In this document: in pieces, positions 29,234 through 36,855 of the stretch
How the letters are laid out: each line of letters opens with the position of its first letter
How positions within the stretch are numbered: the first letter of the stretch is position 1
Origin: Flammeovirgaceae bacterium UBA7330
GTDB lineage: Bacteria > Bacteroidota > Bacteroidia > Cytophagales > Cyclobacteriaceae
DNA: 64,000 bases
Reading direction: 5' to 3'
NCBI GenBank assembly: GCA_002471275.1
Contig: DKPQ01000017.1
Location: 310,001 to 374,000 of the forward strand
Notes under the pieces: model-generated
The model's database searches: none
What the model saw: only the letters and a program-made list of their open reading frames with translations
Told to the model about the DNA's origin: nothing
Made by a program: the position numbers and the translations under genes

Positions 29234-30837
29234 TCATTCACTTTTAATACCCAAACATCTGATAATCCGGACATTCTTCTTACCCTTTGCCGCTCGGTAT
29301 TGGCAGGAGCAAGATTATTACTTTGGAAGATCACTACATAATAATATCCTCTGGCTGACAAATACCCTACCTTGACATCGTGAAAACCTCTATTGAATAG
29401 TCGATCACTGAAATCTTCTGCATTTTCAAAGAACTCAAAAACTCCTGCCACGACGTATGTTCCGGCAGGAAGCTCTAACATATGGCCGCCTCTGCGAACT
29501 TCCAGGTGCTGATCCGATTTAGCCAGTTCGGTAGGCGTTCTGAAGTCCTGGGTTAGCTGAGGGTCACCTCTTTCTACTTCGGCCTGATTTGGCTGGGTCG
29601 TAGTCTGTGTGATTGGATCTTTAACAGCGTCCTGCGTACGAGGGTCCGGAATCTGTTGCTGAGGTTCCTGAACTCCAGTTTGGCCTGATTGATTCGTATT
29701 TGTTACGACCGGGTCTTTGGTTACGACCGGCTCAACGGTCGAAGGTTCATCGGTTGGCGATTGTGTCTCATCAGGGGTCTGAAGGATCGTTAGCTCATCC
29801 GACTGACTTTGTTGGTTCCTGGCGTCTTCCAGGGCCTGAAGTCGTCGTTGTCTTTCCAGTTCGGCTTTTTCTGCACGTTCTTCTGCGGATAATCTGTGAC
29901 TTTTGATGAATGAGGAGACATGCTCCGCATGATCCTTTTTAGCGCCAATATGATATCCTACATGCACCTCATAGGATTGCCCCAATTGGTTGGTGTAGTT
30001 GAAATTACCTACTTCGTAGGCGACTCCTATAGCGAGTGATTCTTTGATCTTTGCACCTAAAAGCCCAATAAAGCCGGCATCCTGACGATAAGTGCCGCCC
30101 AACCATACAATATGGGCCAGGTGAACGATCAGCGTTCCTTCATACTGATTGGGTAGTACTTTATTATACCTATATATGATATGTGGCTCGAAAGCGAGGT
30201 TGTCCGAGATGTGTCCACGATAATTTATTTTAAACAGGACATTCTCGTGCGCTTTGATGCTGATGGGGGAGAAACTGTTTTCGGTAAATACTTCATACCC
30301 AAATAAGGAAGGCATGGCAAAGCCCACATTAAAATGGTCAAAATGATAGGTTAAACCAAAATCCCCAACCAGGAATGAGCTGTTATTGACTATGTCTGTG
30401 AAAGCAGGGTCATTGGGCGAATCAAACTCCGAAACGTTGATCGAGTTGTTGCCAGCTCCGATAGAAAGCCCGAAGCGGATAAAGTGTTCACGGTCAATGC
30501 TAAGTAAATACCCTCCGGTCACTTTTCCGGATACGGTGTTTAATACTCCATGCGATTCGTTCTGAGCACTTGCTCCGAACGCAATACCGCCCCTGAGGGG
30601 AACGTGGAAGTTCGCATGATAAGTTTTTGGAGCACCGTCTATGTTACTATACTGATTTTTGTACATCAAAAACAGTACTGAATGGCCCTCAACCCCAGCA
30701 TATGCGGGATTGTAGACATAGGGATTCATGAAAAATTGGTTATAGACAAGCGGTTGTTGCGACATTCCTGCGAACGAGGCAACCAAAAAAAGTAGAAAAA
30801 GGACAACTTTTAGATGACGAAATAACAAATTATTCAA
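29230..30837 (-). CDS. PorP/SprF-family outer-membrane protein fused to a C-terminal SPOR-like domain
   Basis: 535 residues. Signal peptide (LFLLFLVASFAGMSQ), then a PorP/SprF barrel to about residue 300 with the hallmark MNPYVYNPAYAG and NQYSNIDGAPKTYH. Next come a charged helix (SAEERAEKAELERQRR), a low-complexity Gln/Thr/Pro linker (about 340-445) and a compact domain at about 457-533 (TYVVAGVFEFFENAEDF, GYYYVVIFQ, VWVLKV). The spacing of that domain matches a SPOR fold, which binds denuded peptidoglycan glycan strands. The frame has no ATG that keeps the signal peptide. The TTG at 30837 is preceded at good distance by AGAGG and is the likely start. The barrel probably exports the neighbouring type B cargo, and the tail would tie the complex to the cell wall. 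The SPOR call is by pattern, not alignment. Confidence 0.85.
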   Translation of the reverse strand: MNNLLFRHLKVVLFLLFLVASFAGMSQQPLVYNQFFMNPYVYNPAYAGVEGHSVLFLMYKNQYSNIDGAPKTYHANFHVPLRGGIAFGASAQNESHGVLNTVSGKVTGGYLLSIDREHFIRFGLSIGAGNNSINVSEFDSPNDPAFTDIVNNSSFLVGDFGLTYHFDHFNVGFAMPSLFGYEVFTENSFSPISIKAHENVLFKINYRGHISDNLAFEPHIIYRYNKVLPNQYEGTLIVHLAHIVWLGGTYRQDAGFIGLLGAKIKESLAIGVAYEVGNFNYTNQLGQSYEVHVGYHIGAKKDHAEHVSSFIKSHRLSAEERAEKAELERQRRLQALEDARNQQSQSDELTILQTPDETQSPTDEPSTVEPVVTKDPVVTNTNQSGQTGVQEPQQQIPDPRTQDAVKDPITQTTTQPNQAEVERGDPQLTQDFRTPTELAKSDQHLEVRRGGHMLELPAGTYVVAGVFEFFENAEDFSDRLFNRGFHDVKVGYLSARGYYYVVIFQSNNLAPANTERQRVRRMSGLSDVWVLKVNE

Positions 30838-30851
30838 ACTACCTCTAATTA

Positions 30852-30880
30852 TGAAAGTAAATACAAATCATTTACTTTCA
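30852..30880. promoter_or_regulatory. 11-bp perfect inverted repeat, candidate operator or leader hairpin
   Basis: TGAAAGTAAAT at 30852-30862 is matched exactly by its reverse complement at 30870-30880, with a 7-nt spacer. It touches the -7 element of the leftward promoter candidate and ends 6 bp before the AGAGG ribosome site of the PorP-SPOR gene. It could bind a dimeric regulator or form a hairpin in the leader. Confidence 0.45.
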
Positions 30881-30906
30881 AATCTAACACTTCAAATTGA
30901 AACAAA
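30879..30906 (-). promoter_or_regulatory. candidate Bacteroidota promoter of the PorP-SPOR/TIG operon
   Basis: On the minus strand TTTG (30903-30906) is followed after 16 nt by TAGATTTG (30879-30886), a perfect match to the -7 consensus TANNTTTG. The spacer is slightly shorter than the usual 17-20 or so. The start codon is about 42 nt downstream of the -7 element. Confidence 0.45.
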
Positions 30907-31004
30907 ATATCTCTAAATATTGAAGATTTATAAGATTATTTTGTAATAATCAATTATTCCATTAAGAATATCTTTAGTATTATTACGTTTTGGAAATAGG
31001 TAGT

Positions 31005-31781
31005 ATGAAAATTTTGATCTTTTGTGTTTTCCTGCTAACGGGGACTCTATCTTATGCGCAATATTGGTTTGGACCAAAGATTGGTGGGCACAGGATTGAT
31101 CATGTATATCAGGATAATGAATACAAGCAAGATACAGTTAGAGTCATTCCCAATCATAATTTCCAGGGGGGATTTGTTTTTCACTATTCGTCAGACGACC
31201 GGTATAGCTTCCGCACTGAAATTGTGTATGAAAGGATCGGTATAGTGGTCAAAAACAGAGATGTTACTCCTATTCATAGTAGGATGACCAATCACTTTAT
31301 CTCCCTGCCACTGCAATTGCGGATGAGTTTCAATCAGGGCTCTACACATTATTATATAAACGGTGGGCCTAAAATCAGCTATTGGGTGAGTGGTAATGGC
31401 TATATTGACCTGGATGAATTTCTGGATGACAGCATTGACCCGATCAACTATAACATTGTTTTTAAGGAAAGTAAGAAAGTCCGGGAGAATCAATTGGCGC
31501 TTCCGGGAGCCAATCGTTTTCAGTATGCATTGACTGTAGGCGCGGGATCATATGTAGACCTGGCCGTAGGCGGTCGACTGGAAATTGATTTCAGGTACAG
31601 TTTCGGACATTCAAACATGGGCTTCAATAGAAATCCTGATGTGACTTTCTCTGAATACTACGATAATCTAACCTATCGCAACTTTATGCTGTCTGTCAGT
31701 GTGGCTTACCTGATGGAGTACAATGCCCAACTCAAGCGGAAGGGAGCCAGTACCAATACCCAGGGAAAAAGCCGTCGATAA
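31005..31781 (+). CDS. PorT-like outer-membrane beta-barrel protein
   Basis: About 258 residues. The ATG at 31005 gives MKILIFCVFLLTGTLSYAQ, a clean signal peptide. An upstream TTG at 30990 only adds five residues. The mature protein shows alternating hydrophobic strands with aromatic ends (FGPKIGGHRID, GFVFHYSSDDRYSFRTEIVYE, HYYINGGPKISYWVSG, LEIDFRYSFGHSNMGF, FMLSVSVAYLMEY) and reads as a small outer-membrane barrel of the PorT/OMP_b-brl_2 type. A basic tail (KRKGASTNTQGKSRR) follows the last strand. It is divergent from the PorP-SPOR operon, with 167 bp between the two start codons. Its specific role is unknown. Membership of the T9SS core cannot be claimed from this. Confidence 0.75.
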   Translation: MKILIFCVFLLTGTLSYAQYWFGPKIGGHRIDHVYQDNEYKQDTVRVIPNHNFQGGFVFHYSSDDRYSFRTEIVYERIGIVVKNRDVTPIHSRMTNHFISLPLQLRMSFNQGSTHYYINGGPKISYWVSGNGYIDLDEFLDDSIDPINYNIVFKESKKVRENQLALPGANRFQYALTVGAGSYVDLAVGGRLEIDFRYSFGHSNMGFNRNPDVTFSEYYDNLTYRNFMLSVSVAYLMEYNAQLKRKGASTNTQGKSRR

Positions 31782-31804
31782 GTCGGGTGTCCTCCGATTT
31801 ATCG
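31776..31804 (+). terminator. stem-loop overlapping the stop codon of the PorT-like gene
   Basis: CGATAAGTCGG (31776-31786) pairs with CCGATTTATCG (31794-31804) over 11 bp with one G-T pair and a 7-nt loop. The TAA stop is inside the left arm. No T run follows, so it is either an atypical terminator or a 3'-end protecting hairpin. Confidence 0.4.
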
Positions 31805-31990
31805 CATGATGATTGACTTATTGCTTTCAATATCCATCTCAAAATATTCCAACAATTGATATCAATGCGTTTTCCCGCAAAATCTTTGTTTGTAGCGGTT
31901 GAATAAGCATTCTGAGAAATGTAAACAGGTATTCAGGACACATAAGGACCAGATCCGGGATCAGCCTTCTTTAAAAAAAATACAATTTAG

Positions 31991-32022
31991 TTTGAAGCGG
32001 ATTTGTATTCTTTCTATTTTTA
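31991..32022 (+). promoter_or_regulatory. candidate Bacteroidota promoter of the six-gene operon
   Basis: TTTG at 31991-31994, a 20-nt spacer, then TATTTTTA at 32015-32022, one mismatch from TANNTTTG. The first gene would start about 25 nt downstream of the -7 element. Confidence 0.4.
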
Positions 32023-32046
32023 AACACTGATCAAAACTGAACTGCC

Positions 32047-35000
32047 TTGCTTAAATCATTTATTGCCTTTTTGGGTGGTGAGCCCGGAGAAGAGAAACCT
32101 ATTCTATTGCTTTTGGGGATGGGGTTCTTTATGGGCATATTTTTGGCCACATATCAGGTAGGTTCAGAGGCGCTATTCCTTACAAAGCTTGGAGAGGAAT
32201 ATCTTGATATCGCATTTTTTACTGCCGGAGGATTGGGTATAATAGCTACCTACGCATTTGTGTTGTTACAGCGTAAGATCAATTTTTCCACATTAGTCAT
32301 ATCCAATCTGTTCATCATTTTCGCCTTTATGGCGACCACACGGGCTGCATTTGAATTCACCAACTATGATGGTGATGCAGAAGGTTTTCAGATTTTACCT
32401 TTTATCATGTTTGTGATGGTAGGGCCAGTCACAGCGATCACGTTACTCAATTTCTGGGGGCTCTTCGGGCGGATTTTTGATCTGAGAGCTTCAAAAAGAA
32501 TCATCGGAGGAGTAGATACCGGACAATTGATAGCCACCATCCTGGCGTTTTACTCCATTCCCTTTATTACAAGATTGCCCTTTATCAACGAAACGTATGA
32601 TCTCCTGTTTGTAGCCTCTATTTCTTCGTTTGGGGTGTTGTTCTTCACCCTTTGGGTGGTGAAGGACTATCATATCAATAAAGCAACCAAAGCCAGGGAA
32701 GAGCAGGGAGAGCTGGAAACACCCGGGTTTAAAGGCATATTCAAAAGTCGTTTCTTACGACTTTTGTCTTTTTTTATCATCTTTTCAATGGCAGCTTCTG
32801 TATTCATTGAATATTCGTTTCTCACGGCAACGGAGATTTTCTACCCGGATGAGCAGGAGCTAACCGATTTTCTCTCCTTTTTTAGTGGTACAGTTATCAT
32901 TGTGAGCTTTATCATCCAGAGTTTTGTCAATGATATCATTATTGGCAGGTTTGGGCTTAAAGTGGCACTCATGACCATGCCGCTCATCCTCATCCTCTTT
33001 AGTGTAGGTGGTATCGTTGCCGGACACATGTATGGGTATGAGACCAAAACAGACAACTTTATTTTCTTTTTCGTACTCATGGCTTGTGCCAGGGCATTTA
33101 CAGCGAGTTTGAAAGATGCACTGGAAAGTCCGGCTTTGAAGCTCTTCTTCCTTCCTTTTGATCTCAGGATACGCTTTGATATTCAGACAAGGATAGAGGG
33201 AGTTATCAGTGAATTTGCTACCCTCGTAGCCGGTGTCATGCAGATGGCGCTGGGCTTGTTGGTATGGTTTGAACTCATTCACTATTCCTATTTCGTATTA
33301 GGACTGGCAGGTATCGTTATCTGGCTGTCCGGAAGGCTTTTTGCTCAATATAAAGCCACACTCAAGAAGACCCTGGAAGACAAAAAGGCAGAACTGCATG
33401 GCGAGGGTACTCGCAATGAAGAAAATCTGAAGAATCTCCTCATTGAGCAGACCCAATCCAAAGATCCTGAATTGATCATCAATGGGCTCAAGTTCATGGA
33501 GAAGCTGGACCCGATAGAATTTGAATTCAGGCTGTTGGATATGCTGGGAACCCGGTTTCCCGATGTTCGGCTTTTTGCCTATCAAAAACTGGAAGAATAT
33601 TTGTGTTTTGAGTCCATTGAGATTGTAAAAAAGGAAGTTGAGACGGAAGGAGATGAGAATGTATTAAGCCAGGGAAAAAAGACGCTGGCCACCTTACAGG
33701 AAGCCCTCGAACTTAAACTGACTGATGTTAATATCAGGAAATATGTGCGTTCTACTGAAGCTGATGACCGGGTGAGGGGTGCCCGTCTGCTGGCCAGATT
33801 GACTGAGGAAAAACACGTTCCATATATTCTTGAACTCCTTCGTGATATCAACCCCAGGGTGAGGGGTGCTGCCATCATCACCACGGGCAAACTGAGGAGA
33901 GCCGAACTGCATCCCATTTTGGTCGAAAACCTTCATTTGTCCACCTATTCAAATGCTGCCATGTCAGCACTCGCTTTGAATGGGATTTCCGCATTTCACA
34001 CGATTGATACAGCTTTCTATAAGACAGGTCAGTATCATTCCACCATGCTCCGAATTGTACAGTTACTTGGTAAAATCGGAGGAAAAGAGGGTGTGGATCT
34101 TTTATGGAAGAAGATTGAATTTCCGGACAGACAAATTGTTTCCGAGCTGTTGCTTTCTCTCAGCTACATTGGTTTTGAAGCACGGGAGTTTCAACGGTCG
34201 CGGATCAAGCTGATCGTAGAGTCAGAAGTAAGTGATATCGCATGGAACATCAAAGCCTTGGAGGATATTCCTGATGAGACGGAAACGGACAAGCTGATCA
34301 GAGATGCATTAAGGGAGGAGGACCAACTGAATTATTCGGATCTGTTTATGCTTCTGAGCATGATCTATGATGCACAAAGCGTCAAACTGGTTCGTGATAG
34401 CATTGAAGCTGGTACTACGGAAGGAATCACCTTTGCTGTAGAGATGTTTGATATTTTCGCTGAGGAAGAGTTTAAGCCCAAGGTAATCCCGGCTTTGGAT
34501 GACCTTAAAACCAGTGAGCGACTCGAACAGATGGTTAATTTTTATCCTCCTGAAGAGTTCTCAGATTACCATGATGTGTTACTACAGATCATCAATAGAG
34601 ACTATAACCGAATTAATCGGTATACCAAAGCGCTGGCCATATACAGGATCAGTCAGCTGGAAGGTGCGGAGGTATCTGATACACTGATTGCAAACCTTTT
34701 CAACCCTGACCCTTTATTGCTGCAGGTGACTGCATATACCATCTATACCCTCGACAAAAATGCCTATCACCGCCATACCAACCGGCTCAAGCCTTCTGTT
34801 AAGAAAGAGCTGGACAAAGCCATTGTTCCTCCGGTATTCAGAGGGGAGGACGAAGATTACCATCAGCGGATGCTCTTGATAGAGCGGGTTCTATTACTGA
34901 AAAGCATACACTGGTTTGAAGATATTTCCGGAGAATTGGTTACCCACCTGGCGGAGGCCATGGAGGAGATCAAGGTTACCGATGGTACAGCAATCATTGA

Positions 35001-35313
35001 AAAAGGTGAGGCTGGAAATGCTCCTTTCTATATTATCACGAAAGGTCAGGTAAGCATTGAGCGGGAAGGAGAATCAGAGTTAAGAACTGAGAAAATGGTC
35101 ATCGGCCATGAAAAACTCCTGGCTACCGAGCAATTTGATTTCACAGCCACCTCTGATGGAGACTGTACCTTGCTGGTATTGAGAAAAGAAGAGCTTTTTG
35201 ATCTGGCTTCCAGATATTTACCTGTTCTGGAAGCCTTTATTGACCTGGTCAACAGGGTAGAGGTAGAGGAAGAAGAGGAAATATCCGTGGCCGATATCCT
35301 GCTCAGTAGTTAA
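32047..35313 (+). CDS. NTT/MFS-like transporter fused to HEAT repeats and a cyclic-nucleotide-binding-like domain
   Basis: 1,088 residues. About residues 17-438 hold around 12 membrane helices, beginning LLLLGMGFFMGIFLATYQ, resembling Npt1/Npt2 nucleotide transporters or MFS proteins. Residues about 455-900 form helical repeats of HEAT type (ADDRVRGARLLARLTEEKHVPYI, NPRVRGAAIITTGKLRR). Residues about 955-1070 resemble a cNMP-binding fold (DGTAIIEKGEAGNAPFYIITKGQVSIERE, LLVLRKEELFDLA), but the classic phosphate-binding arginine cassette is not evident, so ligand binding is uncertain. The stop TGA at 32038 leaves no in-frame ATG before the first helix. The TTG at 32047 is therefore the start. 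Only 41 bp without a terminator separate it from the TIR-like gene. The likely role is membrane transport or sensing coupled to cytoplasmic scaffolding. The substrate is unknown. Confidence 0.82.
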   Translation: MLKSFIAFLGGEPGEEKPILLLLGMGFFMGIFLATYQVGSEALFLTKLGEEYLDIAFFTAGGLGIIATYAFVLLQRKINFSTLVISNLFIIFAFMATTRAAFEFTNYDGDAEGFQILPFIMFVMVGPVTAITLLNFWGLFGRIFDLRASKRIIGGVDTGQLIATILAFYSIPFITRLPFINETYDLLFVASISSFGVLFFTLWVVKDYHINKATKAREEQGELETPGFKGIFKSRFLRLLSFFIIFSMAASVFIEYSFLTATEIFYPDEQELTDFLSFFSGTVIIVSFIIQSFVNDIIIGRFGLKVALMTMPLILILFSVGGIVAGHMYGYETKTDNFIFFFVLMACARAFTASLKDALESPALKLFFLPFDLRIRFDIQTRIEGVISEFATLVAGVMQMALGLLVWFELIHYSYFVLGLAGIVIWLSGRLFAQYKATLKKTLEDKKAELHGEGTRNEENLKNLLIEQTQSKDPELIINGLKFMEKLDPIEFEFRLLDMLGTRFPDVRLFAYQKLEEYLCFESIEIVKKEVETEGDENVLSQGKKTLATLQEALELKLTDVNIRKYVRSTEADDRVRGARLLARLTEEKHVPYILELLRDINPRVRGAAIITTGKLRRAELHPILVENLHLSTYSNAAMSALALNGISAFHTIDTAFYKTGQYHSTMLRIVQLLGKIGGKEGVDLLWKKIEFPDRQIVSELLLSLSYIGFEAREFQRSRIKLIVESEVSDIAWNIKALEDIPDETETDKLIRDALREEDQLNYSDLFMLLSMIYDAQSVKLVRDSIEAGTTEGITFAVEMFDIFAEEEFKPKVIPALDDLKTSERLEQMVNFYPPEEFSDYHDVLLQIINRDYNRINRYTKALAIYRISQLEGAEVSDTLIANLFNPDPLLLQVTAYTIYTLDKNAYHRHTNRLKPSVKKELDKAIVPPVFRGEDEDYHQRMLLIERVLLLKSIHWFEDISGELVTHLAEAMEEIKVTDGTAIIEKGEAGNAPFYIITKGQVSIEREGESELRTEKMVIGHEKLLATEQFDFTATSDGDCTLLVLRKEELFDLASRYLPVLEAFIDLVNRVEVEEEEEISVADILLSS

Positions 35314-35354
35314 TTGGTAATGATCAGAAAATTGAGACCCCAACACACCGATAA

Positions 35355-36854
35355 ATGAAACTAAAAAGAGAAATACTACTTTGCTACGCTAATCAGGACG
35401 ATGAGCCACTGGAAGGTGATCAGCGTGGATGGGTTTCTAACTTCCATCGATTTTTTGCTTCACTCTTATCGCAAATTCATAAAGATGCGCCTGATATTAA
35501 ATTGATCAATGAGGATGCTATAGCAAAAGCAGATCTGGAATCCGCTGCGGCCACAATTGTCATTGAGACCAAAACTTTGACTGCAAATGGCGCCTTTCTC
35601 AAGAAATTTAACGATTTTGGAAAGAAGGCAAAGAAAGATCAAACACTTTTTGTGGATGGTGTTTCAAGGTTATTGAAAGTGCATAAGGCACCATTTGAGG
35701 ATGAGGGTGATTTGAGTGAGTTTCAAAACCAAATCTCTTATGATTTCTACATGATTGACCCACTCACCGGAGAGGCGGTGGAATTCAAGAGGTTTTTTGG
35801 AAATGACGCTGAGCGTGGCTACTGGATGAAGCTGATCGATATGGCTTACGATGTCAGCAAGATCCTGCAGGCTGCAACGAAAACAGCGAAGGCAAAAGAT
35901 GCCGACATCCCCTATGAGAAGACGGTCTACCTGGCCAGTACCGGGGTTGACATCCTGATCCAACGGGATGTGGTGAAGCGTGAGCTGATCCGTCACGGCT
36001 ATAAAGTATTACCGGATCACACCTTACCTAAAGAAGCCAAGCTGCTTCAGTCTATGGTCAAAGAAGATCTGCACAAGTGCCGACTTTCAATCCACATGGT
36101 AGGGGAGGATTATGGCTATCGACCTACTGGTTCGGACCTGTCGGTAGTAGACATTCAAAACAAACTGGCTTCTGAGCACACTAAAGCCATGTCTGAGCAT
36201 AATCAAAGTGCAAAGGATAAGGATAAAAAGTTGTTTAGCCGATTGGTGTGGCTTTCTCCAGACCTGACCAATGTGACAGAGCGGCAAAAGATCTTTATTG
36301 AGGACCTGAAAAGCGAAGCAGCCACCCTGGACGAAGCTGAGGTATTGCAAATCACCCTGCAGGAACTGAAAGGGATTATCAGGGAAGAGTTGATGACAGG
36401 TGGTAGGTTTAAAGTCGCTGAAAATCAATCGTATCAGGTGAAGGATGATGGCTCCAAAGTGATCTACCTGATCCATGACAAAGAAGACAAAAAAGGATCT
36501 AAACCCCTTCAGGATTACCTGACCAAACAAGGGTATCGCGTGGTAGCTCCAAGCTTTGATGGTGACCTGGTAGATATCAGGTACATTCATCAGGAAAATC
36601 TACGGAAGTGTGATGCTTCCATTATCTATTACGGACAGGCCAACGAGGAGTGGATCAAGACCAAGCTGCAGGACCTGTTGAAAGCACCGGGTTTCGGCAG
36701 GGAGAAGCAACTGCAGGCAAAAGCAGTTTACCTGGAGGGATCCAAAGAAACGGATCTTAACCACTTTGAAAAAAACAACACCATGGTTTTGGGTTTGAAT
36801 GGAAATTTCCAGCCAGACCACCTAAAGCCTTTTCTCAACAAAATAGGCAAGTAA
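35355..36854 (+). CDS. triple TIR-like domain protein, partner of STAND NTPase
   Basis: 499 residues with three Rossmann-like flavodoxin-fold modules. Module 1 (1-170) opens like a TIR domain (REILLCYANQDDEPLEGDQRG, GWVSNFHRFFASLLSQI). It lacks the usual S-x-W-C-x-x-E segment carrying the NADase glutamate, so it is probably inactive. Module 2 (about 188-350) has VYLASTGVDILIQRD, LIRHGYKVLPDH and DLHKCRLSIHMVGEDYG, a DUF4062/TIR-like pattern. Module 3 (about 367-495) has VIYLIHDKEDKKGSKPL, GYRVVAPSFDGD and CDASIIYYGQANEEW. Such proteins occur next to STAND-WD40 NTPases in many bacteria. The STAND gene begins one base after its stop. No signal peptide or membrane helix was found, so it should be cytoplasmic. 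It probably acts as an adaptor or sensor for the NTPase. The exact role is unknown. Confidence 0.8.
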   Translation: MKLKREILLCYANQDDEPLEGDQRGWVSNFHRFFASLLSQIHKDAPDIKLINEDAIAKADLESAAATIVIETKTLTANGAFLKKFNDFGKKAKKDQTLFVDGVSRLLKVHKAPFEDEGDLSEFQNQISYDFYMIDPLTGEAVEFKRFFGNDAERGYWMKLIDMAYDVSKILQAATKTAKAKDADIPYEKTVYLASTGVDILIQRDVVKRELIRHGYKVLPDHTLPKEAKLLQSMVKEDLHKCRLSIHMVGEDYGYRPTGSDLSVVDIQNKLASEHTKAMSEHNQSAKDKDKKLFSRLVWLSPDLTNVTERQKIFIEDLKSEAATLDEAEVLQITLQELKGIIREELMTGGRFKVAENQSYQVKDDGSKVIYLIHDKEDKKGSKPLQDYLTKQGYRVVAPSFDGDLVDIRYIHQENLRKCDASIIYYGQANEEWIKTKLQDLLKAPGFGREKQLQAKAVYLEGSKETDLNHFEKNNTMVLGLNGNFQPDHLKPFLNKIGK

Positions 36855-36855
36855 A

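Noticed and set aside
35355..36854. Classical TIR NADase defence effector
   Set aside because: The segment that carries the catalytic glutamate in NADase TIR domains is not recognisable.
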